From positions 1,153,652 through 1,217,651 of the forward strand of contig NZ_KB899241.1 of assembly GCF_000378125.1 (NCBI RefSeq): 64,000 nt of DNA. Direction: 5' to 3'. Below the pieces are notes generated by a model. It was not told the origin of the DNA. It was given only the letters and a program-made list of their open reading frames with translations, and made no database searches. The first letter of the stretch is position 1. Each line of letters opens with the position of its first letter. The position numbers were made by a program, and so were the translations under genes. The DNA is from Rudaea cellulosilytica DSM 22992. Its GTDB lineage: Bacteria; Pseudomonadota; Gammaproteobacteria; Xanthomonadales; Rhodanobacteraceae. Positions 38,214 to 46,841 of the stretch are shown in pieces.

Positions 38214-39404
38214 ATGCCTCTAGCCCTTTACGCCCTGACTGCCGGCTCGTTCGGCATCGGCTGTGCAGAGTTCGTCATCATGGGCTTGCTGTTGCAGGTC
38301 GCCGGCGACCTGCACGTGTCGATTGCCGCCGCCGGTATGCTCGTTTCGATCTACGCGTTCGGCGTGTTCGTCGGCGCGCCCGTGCTGACCGTCGCCACGC
38401 GGCGCATGCCGCGCAAAGCGGTGCTGATCGCGCTGATGGCGATCTACACGATCGGCAACTTGCTCTGTGCGGTCGCGCCGAACTACGAAATTCTGATGGT
38501 CGCGCGCGTGATCACCTCGCTGACCCACGGCACGTTTTTCGGCGTCGGCGCGGTCGTCGCGACCGGCCTCGTCGCCGAGGATCGCAAAGCCTCGGCGATT
38601 TCGGTGATGTTTGCCGGTCTCACCCTCGCGACCCTGCTCGGCATGCCGGCCGGTGCCTGGCTCGGCCTGCATTTCGGCTGGCGCGCGACGTTCTGGGCGA
38701 TGTCGGCGATCGGTCTCGTCGCAATGGCGGTGATCGCCACGCTCGTGCCGCGCAGCCGCGACGCGCACGTGCCGGCGACGCTGAGCGAAGAACTGCGCGG
38801 CATCGCGCGGCCGCAAGTCTGGCTCGGTCTGGCGATGACGATGCTCGGTTTCGCCGGGCTGTTCGTCGTGATCGCCTACATCCAGCCGCTGCTCGTACGT
38901 CTTGGCGGGTTTTCCGAGAGCGCAGTGTCCCCGATCCTGCTGCTCTTCGGCGGCGGCATGATCGTCGGCAATATCGTCGGCGGCCGCCTGGCCGACCGTT
39001 GGCCGACGCCGGCGCTCGTCGGCACCCTGCTCGCGCTCGCCACTGTGCTTGGCGCGATGAGCTTCGCACTGCATAGCACAGTTGCGATGCCGGTCTTTGT
39101 CGGCCTGCTCGGCGTCGCTGCGTTCGCGACGGTGTCGCCACTGCAGCTGCGCGTGTTGCGCAAGGCCGAGGGCGCGGGGCAGAACCTTGCCTCGAGCTTC
39201 AACATCGCCTTCTTCAATCTCGGCAATGCGTTCGGCGCTTGGCTGGGCGGCGTCGCGATCGATCACGGCCCTGGTCTCGCCGCGCTGCCGTGGATCGCCG
39301 CGGTCGTGACTCTGTTCGGTCTCGGCATAGCCCTCGTCGCGCTGCGGCTGGATGCGCGCTCCGCAACGCCGGCAACGACGGTTGTCGCGACCGCCTGTCA
39401 CTGA
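38214..39404 (+). CDS. MFS transporter (DHA1, AraJ/sugar efflux-like)
   Basis: This 396-residue transporter has 12 predicted helices. The motif ADRWPTPALVG and the loop-2 sequence MPRKAVL are MFS-like, and the opening LTAGSFGIGCAEFVIMGLL matches the AraJ/YdhP efflux subfamily. The ATG at 38214 has a GGAG ribosome binding site; an upstream in-frame ATG at 38151 precedes non-hydrophobic sequence. It is probably regulated by the divergent LysR gene and co-transcribed with the aldo/keto reductase, 21 bp downstream. The exported compound is unknown. Confidence 0.88.
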   Translation: MPLALYALTAGSFGIGCAEFVIMGLLLQVAGDLHVSIAAAGMLVSIYAFGVFVGAPVLTVATRRMPRKAVLIALMAIYTIGNLLCAVAPNYEILMVARVITSLTHGTFFGVGAVVATGLVAEDRKASAISVMFAGLTLATLLGMPAGAWLGLHFGWRATFWAMSAIGLVAMAVIATLVPRSRDAHVPATLSEELRGIARPQVWLGLAMTMLGFAGLFVVIAYIQPLLVRLGGFSESAVSPILLLFGGGMIVGNIVGGRLADRWPTPALVGTLLALATVLGAMSFALHSTVAMPVFVGLLGVAAFATVSPLQLRVLRKAEGAGQNLASSFNIAFFNLGNAFGAWLGGVAIDHGPGLAALPWIAAVVTLFGLGIALVALRLDARSATPATTVVATACH

Positions 39405-39425
39405 CATTCATTCAAGGAGACTGAG

Positions 39426-40460
39426 ATGGAATATCGCAATCTGGGCGCGTCGGGCCTCAAGGTGCCGACGCTGAGTTTCGGCACGGGTACATTCGGCGGC
39501 ACGGGTCCGCTGTTCGGTGCCTGGGGCAACACCGATGTGGCGGAGGCGCGGCGTCTGATCGACGTATGCCTCGACGCCGGCGTCAATCTGTTCGACACCG
39601 CCGACGTGTACTCGAATGGCGCCTCGGAAGAAGTGCTGGGCGAGGCGTTGCGCGGTCGTCGCGACAAGGCGTTGATCTCGACCAAGACGGGGTTGCCGAT
39701 GGGCGACGGACCAAACGACGCCGGCGTCTCGCGCGAACGCCTGATCCGCGTGGTCGACGCGGCGCTGCGCCGGCTCAAGACCGACTATATCGACATCTTG
39801 CAGTTGCATGCGTTCGACGCGAGCACGCCGATCGAGGAAACGCTGTCGACGCTCGACAACCTCGTGCGCGCGGGCAAGCTGCGCTATGTCGGTTGTTCGA
39901 ACTTCGCCGGTTGGGAAGTCATGCGCTCGCTCGCGGTGGCGGAAAAATATGGCTATTCGCGCTATGTCGCGCATCAGGTCTATTACTCACTGATCGGACG
40001 CGACTACGAATGGGAATTGATGCCGCTGGCCAAACACCAGAACGTCGGCGCGCTGGTTTGGAGTCCGCTCGGCTGGGGGCGGCTAACCGGCAAGATTCGT
40101 CGCGGCCGGCCGCTGCCGTCGACAAGCCGACTGCACGCGACGGCGGACTTCGGGCCGCCGGTCGAGGACGAGCGTCTCTATCGCATCGTCGACGCGCTCG
40201 ACCTGATCGCGCAGGAAACCGGCAAGTCGGTCGCGCAGGTGGCAATCAACTGGTTGTTGCAGCGGCCGACCGTATCCAGCGTGATTCTCGGTGCGCGCAA
40301 CGAGGAACAACTGCGCGACAACCTCGGTGCCGTCGGTTGGGCGTTGAGCGCGGAGCAGGTCGCCCGGCTCGATGCGGCGAGCACGGTCGAGGCACCCTAT
40401 CCGTATTTTCCGTACCGCCGCCAAGCCGGATTCGCGCGACTCAATCCACCGCTCGTTTGA
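39426..40460 (+). CDS. Aldo/keto reductase
   Basis: This 344-residue NADPH-dependent oxidoreductase has a TIM barrel with FDTADVYSNGASEEVLG (Asp and Tyr), ALISTKTGL (Lys) and LQLHAFD (His), the full catalytic tetrad. A C-terminal cofactor-binding region contains VILGARNEEQLRDNLGA. The strong RBS (AAGGAGA) lies 8 bases before the ATG. It belongs to the YajO/potassium-channel-beta-like subgroup. Its link to the MFS exporter suggests detoxification of a carbonyl compound, but this is inference. Confidence 0.9.
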   Translation: MEYRNLGASGLKVPTLSFGTGTFGGTGPLFGAWGNTDVAEARRLIDVCLDAGVNLFDTADVYSNGASEEVLGEALRGRRDKALISTKTGLPMGDGPNDAGVSRERLIRVVDAALRRLKTDYIDILQLHAFDASTPIEETLSTLDNLVRAGKLRYVGCSNFAGWEVMRSLAVAEKYGYSRYVAHQVYYSLIGRDYEWELMPLAKHQNVGALVWSPLGWGRLTGKIRRGRPLPSTSRLHATADFGPPVEDERLYRIVDALDLIAQETGKSVAQVAINWLLQRPTVSSVILGARNEEQLRDNLGAVGWALSAEQVARLDAASTVEAPYPYFPYRRQAGFARLNPPLV

Positions 40461-40507
40461 GAGTGGGCGTATCGGCTTGAAAATCCGCGTCGATGCGGTA
40501 GTGTTGC

Positions 40508-40529
40508 CCTCTCTAGGGTAGGAGAGGCA
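40508..40529 (+). promoter_or_regulatory. Hairpin sequestering the DUF1704 ribosome binding site
   Basis: CCTCTC (40508-40513) pairs with GAGAGG (40522-40527) across an 8-nt loop. The downstream arm overlaps the AGGAG ribosome binding site (40520-40524), four bases from the ATG at 40529. The stem could limit initiation; regulation is not shown. Confidence 0.35.
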
Positions 40530-41791
40530 TGGGCGACGAAACTGCCGCGCTGAATGCGTTCGCTGAACTCGACCGCCGCCTCGTTGCGGCGGTCAAGGGC
40601 ATCAAATTGCTCGGTGCGGTGAGCTGGCCGGCCGCGGTACAGATCCAATTTCTCGACGGTTGGAGCCGCGGCGACGCAAAGCTGCCGCTCGTCACATACA
40701 CCAAGCATGACTATTCGGCCGTGCGCGAGGAGTTGCAGAATATTTTTCTCGCGGCCGGCGAGGAGCACCCCGTCGGCGGCTATCTGCGCCGTGTCGCGCA
40801 ATCCTGGATCTACGCCACCGAACTGCTCGATGCCGCCGGCACGATGGCGATCACCGAGCACTCCGTGCGCCTGTTTGGCCGGCCCGGTGACCGCCTGCCG
40901 GGCGGCGCGGTCAGCAATCTCGATGCCGCACGACATTTCATCGAACTGGCCGACGAACTCGGCGGCGAACTCGACGAGGAAGACAACGCCGCGAGCATTC
41001 CAGCCGAGGAGCTGTGCGGCGAACTGCAGCGCGAGATCAGCGCGTTCTTCACGCGCGACAAGATCAGTGTCGAACTCGATCCCGACCTGATCGCAAAGGC
41101 CGCTGCGGGCCCGACGCGCATCCGCCTGCGCGCGGGCGCGAACTTTTCCAGCTACGATCATCACCAGTTGCTCGAGCACGAAGCGTTCGTACATACGCTG
41201 ACCGCGCTCAACGGCCGCGGCCAGCCGCACCTGAAATCGCTCGCGCTCAATTCGCCGCGCATCACCGCGACGCAGGAGGGCCTGGCCACGTTCGCCGAAC
41301 TGATGTCGGGCGCGATCGACATCGGTCGCATGAAACGTATCTCGCTGCGTATCCTCGCGATCGACCTCGCCTTGAATGGCGCTGACTTCATCGCAGTGTT
41401 CAAATTTTTCCTCGCTGCCGGGCAGAACGAAACGGACAGCTTCACCTCGGCGATGCGCGTGTTCCGCGGCGCGCCGACCTCCGGCGGTGCGGCGTTCACG
41501 AAAGACACGGTTTATCTGCACGGACTGCTCTCCGTGCACACCTTCTTCCGCTGGGCGCTCAAGAACGGCAAGCTCAAGCTCTGCCGCAGCCTGTTCGCCG
41601 GCAAGATGACTTTGCACGACGTGCTCGCGCTCGAACCGTTCTTCGATTCCGGCTTCATCGCCGCGCCCGTGTATATTCCGCCGTGGGTGCAGAATGCGCA
41701 CGGCCTTGCCGGTTCGCTCGCGTTTTCGCTGTTCGCCAACCGTATTCGGCTCGACCGCGTCGAGGCCGAGGATTTGGTGCTCGGGGTTTGA
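40529..41791 (+). CDS. DUF1704 putative metallopeptidase (QEGLA-motif, MATCAP-like)
   Basis: This 420-residue protein matches the DUF1704 family, annotated as flavohemoglobin-expression-modulating proteins with a QEGLA motif. A putative zinc site HEAFVH (H217-E218-H222) and the QEG glutamate (E250) follow the pattern of the animal MATCAP tyrosine carboxypeptidases, which belong to the same family. No signal peptide is present, so it is probably cytosolic. The substrate in bacteria is unknown; cleavage of a C-terminal aromatic residue from a protein is plausible only by analogy. Its start lies in an SD-overlapping hairpin. Confidence 0.82.
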   Translation: MGDETAALNAFAELDRRLVAAVKGIKLLGAVSWPAAVQIQFLDGWSRGDAKLPLVTYTKHDYSAVREELQNIFLAAGEEHPVGGYLRRVAQSWIYATELLDAAGTMAITEHSVRLFGRPGDRLPGGAVSNLDAARHFIELADELGGELDEEDNAASIPAEELCGELQREISAFFTRDKISVELDPDLIAKAAAGPTRIRLRAGANFSSYDHHQLLEHEAFVHTLTALNGRGQPHLKSLALNSPRITATQEGLATFAELMSGAIDIGRMKRISLRILAIDLALNGADFIAVFKFFLAAGQNETDSFTSAMRVFRGAPTSGGAAFTKDTVYLHGLLSVHTFFRWALKNGKLKLCRSLFAGKMTLHDVLALEPFFDSGFIAAPVYIPPWVQNAHGLAGSLAFSLFANRIRLDRVEAEDLVLGV

Positions 41792-41868
41792 ATGGGTCCG
41801 CGTTCGTTCCGGCATTGTCGGCGACAGGCGCGGGCCATGTTTCCTTGTAGTCGTATTCGGGAGTAGTC

Positions 41869-43170
41869 ATGCGCCGCATCCTTTCCGCGTTTATCCTGTC
41901 GAGCCTGTGCGCCGCGGTCGGGGCCGCAGAGTCTTCCAATGAGCTTGCCCAGAACGTGCTGCCCGAAGTGACGAAATGGCGGCGCGACTTCCACCAGCAT
42001 CCGGAACTGTCCAACCGCGAGACGCGCACCTCGAAGATCGTCGCCGACGAACTGAAGAAGCTCGGCTATAACGTGCGCAGCGGCATTGCCCACACCGGCG
42101 TTACCGGCGTGCTCAAGGGCGGCAAACCGGGACGCAAACTCGCGATCCGCGCCGACATGGATGCGCTGCCGGTGACCGAGCAGGTCGACCTGCCGTTCGC
42201 TTCGAAGGCGACCGGCGAATATCTCGGCAAAAGCGTCGGCGTCATGCACGCCTGCGGCCACGATGCACATACGGCGATGCTGCTCGGTATCGCCGAAGCG
42301 TTCGCGAAGATGAAGAACGACCTGCCCGGCGAAGTGATGCTCGTGTTCCAGCCGGCCGAGGAAGGTGTGCCGCCCGGCGAGACCGGCGGCGCTCCGGGCA
42401 TGGTGCGCGATGGCGTGTTCAAGGACTTCAAACCCGACGCGGTGTTCGGCATGCACGTGGTCAGCGCCTACAACGTCGGCGTGGTTGCGCTGCGCCCGGC
42501 CGGCGCGATGGCGAGTTCCGACACGTTCCGCATGACCGTGCACGGCAAACAATCGCACGGCGCGGTGCCGTGGAAGGGCATCGACCCGATCGTCACCGCC
42601 GCGGAAATCGTTACCTCGGCGCAGACCATCGTCAGCCGCCAGCTCGACATCAACAAGGCGCCGGCGGTGGTCACCTTCGGCACGTTCAACGGCGGCTCGC
42701 GCTTCAACATCGTGCCCGACAGCGCCGATCTCGCCGGCACGATCCGCACCTTCGACGAAGGCATGCGCAAGCAGGTCATCGCGAGCCTGACCAATATCGC
42801 CGAGCACGTCGCCGCGGCGAACGGGGCGACGGTGGACGTGAAGATGCCGCAGTCCGATGAGGAACGTAATCCGGTCAACTACAACGACCCTGCGCTGACT
42901 GCGCGCGTGCGGGCGAGCCTGGAAAAGGCGCTCGGCAAGGAGCACGTCATCGAAGCCGAGCGCTGGACAGCGTCCGAGGACTTCCCCCACCTGGCGATCG
43001 GTGCCAAGGCGCCATCGGTCTATTTCTTCGTCGGCACCACGCCGGCAGGGCAGGACGCCGCCGCCGCACCGGCCAACCATTCGCCGAAATTCTTTGTCGA
43101 CGAGGGTGCGCTGCCGGTCGGCATGTCGGCGATGCTGCAGGCGAGTCTCGATTTTCTCGCCGGAACTTGA
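41869..43170 (+). CDS. Secreted M20D-family amidohydrolase/peptidase
   Basis: This 433-residue enzyme starts with a Sec signal peptide (MRRILSAFILSSLCAAVGAAES). Metal ligands are in GVMHACGHDAHTAML and FQPAEEG; the C-terminal HSPKF segment provides the last histidine. The dimerisation lid domain is present (about residues 220-330). It belongs to the IAA-amino-acid hydrolase/hippurate hydrolase group that cleaves N-acyl amino acids. The export signal places it in the periplasm. It is transcribed after DUF1704 with a 77-bp gap. Confidence 0.9.
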   Translation: MRRILSAFILSSLCAAVGAAESSNELAQNVLPEVTKWRRDFHQHPELSNRETRTSKIVADELKKLGYNVRSGIAHTGVTGVLKGGKPGRKLAIRADMDALPVTEQVDLPFASKATGEYLGKSVGVMHACGHDAHTAMLLGIAEAFAKMKNDLPGEVMLVFQPAEEGVPPGETGGAPGMVRDGVFKDFKPDAVFGMHVVSAYNVGVVALRPAGAMASSDTFRMTVHGKQSHGAVPWKGIDPIVTAAEIVTSAQTIVSRQLDINKAPAVVTFGTFNGGSRFNIVPDSADLAGTIRTFDEGMRKQVIASLTNIAEHVAAANGATVDVKMPQSDEERNPVNYNDPALTARVRASLEKALGKEHVIEAERWTASEDFPHLAIGAKAPSVYFFVGTTPAGQDAAAAPANHSPKFFVDEGALPVGMSAMLQASLDFLAGT

Positions 43171-43176
43171 GCGCGG

Positions 43177-43935
43177 TCAGCCGCGCGGCGGCAAGGTTCC
43201 GCTGTCGAGCAGCTGACGCGCAGCGAGATCGAAGCCGCGCCAAGCGGCGGCGGCGAGTGCGCCGCCTGTGCTGACGCGGCGCACGCCGAGCGCGGCGAGG
43301 TCGGCGACACGCATCTGCGGGTTCATGAGCAGCACGTTGACCGGCTTCGGCGCGACCGCGCGCACGATCGCCGCAATCGCATCGGCATCAGTGACGCCGG
43401 GCGCGTAGAGCACGTCGGCGCCTGCTTCGGCGTAGGCGACGAGGCGCGCGATCGTCGCGTCGAGGTCGGGCTGGCCGAGCAGGAAGCCTTCCGAGCGCGC
43501 GACCAGCATGACGTCCTTGTCGATCGCACCGCGTGCCGCACGGATGCGCGCGGCAGCGAGCGGCAATGCATGCAGGCCGGTGCCGTCGCGGTCCTCGATC
43601 GACAGGCCGGCGACGCCGGTGGCGACGGCGAGCTTCGCGTTGGCGGCGACTTCGTCGGGCGCGGCGGCGAAACCATCCTCGAAGTCGGCGTTGACCGGCA
43701 GGTCGGTCGCCGCGCACAGCGCGCGCAGATGATCGAGCACGACGTCGCGCGGCAATTCGTTGTCCGCGCGGCCAAGTGACCAGGCGATGCCGGCGCTGGT
43801 CGAGGCAAGCGCCTTGAAGCCGAGCTTTTCGAGGCGGCGTGCGCCGCCGGCATCCCATGGATTCGGCAGGACGAAACAACCCGAAGCGTGCAAGGTGCGA
43901 AAGGCAGCGCGTTTTTCGGCAGCGGTTTTTGTCAT
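43177..43935 (-). CDS. Isocitrate lyase/PEP mutase family protein
   Basis: This 252-residue TIM-barrel enzyme has the metal-binding segment VNADFEDGFA and IEDRDGTGLHALP. It lacks the ICL-specific KKCGH motif, so it is not a true isocitrate lyase. PEP-mutase-superfamily members of this length include oxaloacetate decarboxylase-like and 2-methylisocitrate lyase-like enzymes; the substrate cannot be chosen. The ATG at 43935 follows a GGAG site. It is convergent with the M20 gene and 101 bp downstream of phoQ on the minus strand. Confidence 0.82.
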   Translation of the reverse strand: MTKTAAEKRAAFRTLHASGCFVLPNPWDAGGARRLEKLGFKALASTSAGIAWSLGRADNELPRDVVLDHLRALCAATDLPVNADFEDGFAAAPDEVAANAKLAVATGVAGLSIEDRDGTGLHALPLAAARIRAARGAIDKDVMLVARSEGFLLGQPDLDATIARLVAYAEAGADVLYAPGVTDADAIAAIVRAVAPKPVNVLLMNPQMRVADLAALGVRRVSTGGALAAAAWRGFDLAARQLLDSGTLPPRG

Positions 43936-44036
43936 GGCGTACTCCGCAGGATCGTGTATTTGAGTATGCGCGTCAGTTGCGCGCGCGCTCAGAGCCAATC
44001 TGCGCCGTGCTGCCGGCGCCACCGTTGCGGCAGATG

Positions 44037-45437
44037 TCAGCCCGGCGCGAAGCGCACGGTGAACGCGGCGCCGCCTAAGTTTTCCGAACGCGAGACGGTC
44101 AGGTTGCCGTGGTAGGCGCGCAGCAGGTCCTGCACGATCGCCAGGCCGATGCCGTGGCCCTGCACGCGCTCGTCGCCACGCACGCCGCGCTGGAGCAGAT
44201 GTTCGACCTTGTCCTCGGGAATGCCCGGACCGTCGTCCTCGACCATGAAGACGAGGCCGTTGCGCCGCGCCCCGGGCGCGCCCGGGATCACGCGCGCGGT
44301 CAGCAGCACGTGATGGCTGGCCCACTTGAACGCGTTCTCGAGCAGGTTGCCAAGCAGTTCGAGCAGGTCGCCTTCCTCGCCGTAGAATTGCGCGCGTGGG
44401 TCGATGTCGAATTCGCAAAGTATATTTTTTGCCGAATATACCTTTTCCAATCCGCTGACGATCTCTTCGGCGTGCGGCTCGATCAGGACAGGTGCAGCGA
44501 AAGTCGAATGTCCACTCGTTGCCGCGCGCGAGAGCTGGTAGGCCACGATCTGGTCCATGCGCCCGATCTGTTCGAGCACGGTCCAGCGGAATTCCTTGCC
44601 TTCCCCGCCGGTTTCGAGCTGGCTGCGGATCACCGCGAGCGGGGTCTTCAGGCTGTGGGCGAGGTCGGACAGCGTGTTGCGGTAGCGCTTCAGGCTGTTG
44701 CGCTCGCTGTCGATGAAGTCGTTGATGCTGCCGGACAGGCGGCGCAGTTCCAGCGGGTAGTCGGTGGAGAGCCGTTCCTGATCGCCGCGCTCGACGCGGC
44801 CGAGTTCGACCGCGATGCGCCGCGCCGGCTGCAGGATCCAGCGCAGCACGCCGAGCAGGAGCAGGAGCAGGCCGATGACGAGGCCGCCGAAGGTGAACAC
44901 GAGGCTGCGCCGGAACACGTTGCGCTGGGCCTCGAAGTTGGCCGCGCTCTCGGCGACGTGGATCGTCAGCAGGACCGGACCGCGCTCCTTTTCCCACGAA
45001 AATCCATAACTGTAGATGTATACCTTCCCGCTGGCGCCGCCGACCGGCGCGTCGGTGAATCTCTCCGCGCCCGGCTTGAGCGTCTCATCGAATTGCGGAA
45101 TGTCGGTGATCGCATAGGCCGATTGCGAGCGCCAGCTCGAAAAGCGCGCGCCGTCGACCTCGATCGGGCCGACGACGCTGGCGTAGAGACCACTTTCGGG
45201 ACTGTCGAGGCGCGAATCGGGCGACACCTCCGGCGGCGTCCAGCGCCCGGAACGGCTGACCTCGGAGGTGGCGAGATAGCCGTAGGCATAGCTCTGCAGG
45301 CGATCGTGCAGTGATTTGAGCAGAGTCCGGTAGATCGCCTGGTCCAGCGCGACACCGGCCAAACCGAGAAATGCCACCAACACGACGCCGGCGGCGAGCA
45401 ACGAGCGCGCTTGCAGGGAGAGCGGTCGGCGCGCCAT
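44037..45437 (-). CDS. phoQ: Sensor histidine kinase PhoQ-like
   Basis: This 466-residue kinase has two membrane helices (about residues 10-32 and 155-180) flanking a periplasmic sensor domain of about 120 residues. A HAMP-like segment, HisKA (SDLAHSLKTPLAVI, phosphoacceptor His) and HATPase motifs (NLLENAFKWA, DDGPGIP, GHGIGLAIV) follow. Pairing with the PhoP-like regulator and the architecture support PhoQ. The periplasmic domain is shorter and less acidic than enteric PhoQ, so Mg2+ sensing is not assured. A 222-bp palindromic element separates it from phoP. Confidence 0.85.
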   Translation of the reverse strand: MARRPLSLQARSLLAAGVVLVAFLGLAGVALDQAIYRTLLKSLHDRLQSYAYGYLATSEVSRSGRWTPPEVSPDSRLDSPESGLYASVVGPIEVDGARFSSWRSQSAYAITDIPQFDETLKPGAERFTDAPVGGASGKVYIYSYGFSWEKERGPVLLTIHVAESAANFEAQRNVFRRSLVFTFGGLVIGLLLLLLGVLRWILQPARRIAVELGRVERGDQERLSTDYPLELRRLSGSINDFIDSERNSLKRYRNTLSDLAHSLKTPLAVIRSQLETGGEGKEFRWTVLEQIGRMDQIVAYQLSRAATSGHSTFAAPVLIEPHAEEIVSGLEKVYSAKNILCEFDIDPRAQFYGEEGDLLELLGNLLENAFKWASHHVLLTARVIPGAPGARRNGLVFMVEDDGPGIPEDKVEHLLQRGVRGDERVQGHGIGLAIVQDLLRAYHGNLTVSRSENLGGAAFTVRFAPG

Positions 45438-45453
45438 GCGAGAGCCAGTATTG

Positions 45454-45675
45454 TTGGAAGCTGTCTTCAAATCGTCGCGAGCGAAGGTAGTTTGGCCGCG
45501 CGCTGAGCGCAGGAACCGGAGTGTACAGTCGAGTACATGAGATTACTCGCCGCATCCGCGGCTCGCCCTTTGGGCCATCGTTTCGCGAATGTTCGCTCCG
45601 GCTTCCTGCCTTCGCAGTCCGAGCACCGCACGCGGCCAAAATACCGAGCGCAGTAGATTTTAAGGCAGCTTCCTA
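45454..45675. repeat. Palindromic MITE-like repeat element, copy B, between phoP and phoQ
   Basis: This 222-bp element has 19-bp terminal inverted repeats that match at 16 positions (45454-45472, reading TTGGAAGCTGTCTTC, against 45657-45675). The two halves are an imperfect long palindrome with repeated TTTGGCCGCG and GGAAnCCGGAG segments. The internal core at 45508-45546 is the reverse complement of the core of copy A. The right terminus supplies the phoP stop codon (45675-45673), and the left end lies 17 bp before the phoQ ATG. Confidence 0.75.
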
Positions 45676-46392
45676 CTTTGCTGCGGCTTGGTCTGCTGCA
45701 ACCTCGTGCTGACCTTCGCTGCGCGGGATCGCGAAACGATAGCCGCGCCCGCGCACCGTCTCGATCGGCTTGAGCGAGTTGTCCGGATCGAGCTTGCGAC
45801 GCAGGCGGCCAATGAAGACTTCGAGCACGTTGGAATCGCGGTCGAAATCCTGCTGGTAGATGTGCTCGGTCAAGTCGGCCTTGGAAACGAGTTCGCCGGC
45901 GTGCAACATCAGGTATTCGAGCACCTTGTATTCGTAGCTGGTCAGATCGGCCGGTGCGCCGGCCACATGCACGGTCTGCGCGGTGGTGTCGAGCACGATC
46001 GGGCCGCATTCGAGGGTGGGCTTGGTCCAGCCGCTCGCGCGGCGCACGAGCGCGTTGATGCGCGCGAGCAGTTCCTCGACGTGGAAGGGCTTGACCAGGT
46101 AATCGTCGGCGCCGTGCTTCAAGCCCTGCACCTTGTCCTGCCAGCTCGAACGCGCGGTCAGGATCAGGATCGGGTATTTCTGCCCGGCATCGCGCAGGTC
46201 CTTGACCAGGTCCATGCCGGATTTCTTCGGCAGGCCGAGGTCGATGATCGCGACATCGAACGGCACCTCGCGGCCGAGGAAGGTGCCTTCCTCGCCGTCG
46301 GCGGCGGTATCCACGGCGAAACCGTCGCGCTTCAGGCGCGCGGCGAGGGTTTCACGCAGCGGGGCTTCGTCTTCGACCAACAGTACACGCAT
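45673..46392 (-). CDS. phoP: Response regulator PhoP-like (OmpR family)
   Basis: This 239-residue regulator has a receiver domain (phosphoacceptor D51 in IIDLGLPKKSG, switch Lys in LVKPFH) and a C-terminal OmpR-type winged helix (EYKVLEYLMLHAGELV, NVLEVFIGRLRRKL, TVRGRGYRF). The stop codon falls inside the terminal repeat of the inserted element, so the last residues (VAADQAAAK) may have been altered by the insertion. It is transcribed with the upstream PepSY gene. Confidence 0.9.
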   Translation of the reverse strand: MRVLLVEDEAPLRETLAARLKRDGFAVDTAADGEEGTFLGREVPFDVAIIDLGLPKKSGMDLVKDLRDAGQKYPILILTARSSWQDKVQGLKHGADDYLVKPFHVEELLARINALVRRASGWTKPTLECGPIVLDTTAQTVHVAGAPADLTSYEYKVLEYLMLHAGELVSKADLTEHIYQQDFDRDSNVLEVFIGRLRRKLDPDNSLKPIETVRGRGYRFAIPRSEGQHEVAADQAAAK

Positions 46393-46473
46393 GGCTTGAC
46401 TCCGTAGCTTGTGCGATCGTCCATAATCGCGAAATCAAAAGGCAGCCGTCCTTGAGCCGCACTTTTCAATTTT

Positions 46474-46704
46474 TCAATCGGCCGGCACTTCCACGATCTT
46501 CACCTGGCCGTCGCGAGTGAGCACCTTAATCCGGTAGATCGTCTTGTGGCCCTGCGTCTTCGATTCGGCCGACAGCACCTTGCCGCTGGTCTCGCGCTGC
46601 ACTTTGGCGATCGCTTCCTGCATGCTCAGCGGCGCGGCAAAGCCATCATGCGACGAGAGCGCATAAGCAGCAAGCAGGACGATAGTGGCAAGGCGGGTTT
46701 TCAT
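46474..46704 (-). CDS. Small PepSY-domain periplasmic protein
   Basis: This 76-residue secreted protein has a signal peptide (KTRLATIVLLAAYALSS then FAAPLS). A single PepSY repeat contains MQEAIAKVQRETSGKVLSAESK and ends KIVEVPAD. PepSY proteins often sit next to PhoPQ-like two-component systems, where they are thought to modulate the sensor or periplasmic proteases. It lies 81 bp before phoP on the same strand. A direct repeat upstream (46773-46790) may be the PhoP binding site. Confidence 0.8.
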   Translation of the reverse strand: MKTRLATIVLLAAYALSSHDGFAAPLSMQEAIAKVQRETSGKVLSAESKTQGHKTIYRIKVLTRDGQVKIVEVPAD

Positions 46705-46772
46705 CTCGGGCGCGGACGACGCTGACAGACCGGCGATTCGGGGGCCGGGACAGTCACTATGGGAGATTCGAT

Positions 46773-46790
46773 TGAATTGGGCCTGAATTG
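46773..46790. promoter_or_regulatory. Candidate PhoP box: TGAATTG direct repeat, 11-bp period
   Basis: TGAATTG occurs at 46773-46779 and 46784-46790, an 11-bp period as used by OmpR/PhoB-family regulators. It lies 69 bp upstream of the PepSY ATG at 46704. It could mediate autoregulation of PepSY-phoP-phoQ. Sequence divergence from known PhoP boxes keeps confidence low. Confidence 0.35.
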
Positions 46791-46841
46791 ACCGACGCTG
46801 CGTGCGGAACCGTTGCGCACTGTCTCGGAAGCGAACAGCCG

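Noticed and set aside
43177-43935. True isocitrate lyase to pair with the two IDH genes
   Set aside because: It lacks the KKCGH motif and is half the length of isocitrate lyase.
43177-44997. A 606-residue ORF covering the PEP-mutase-like gene and part of phoQ
   Set aside because: Residues before the ATG at 43935 are shadow sequence of phoQ in another frame. The family length is 252 residues.
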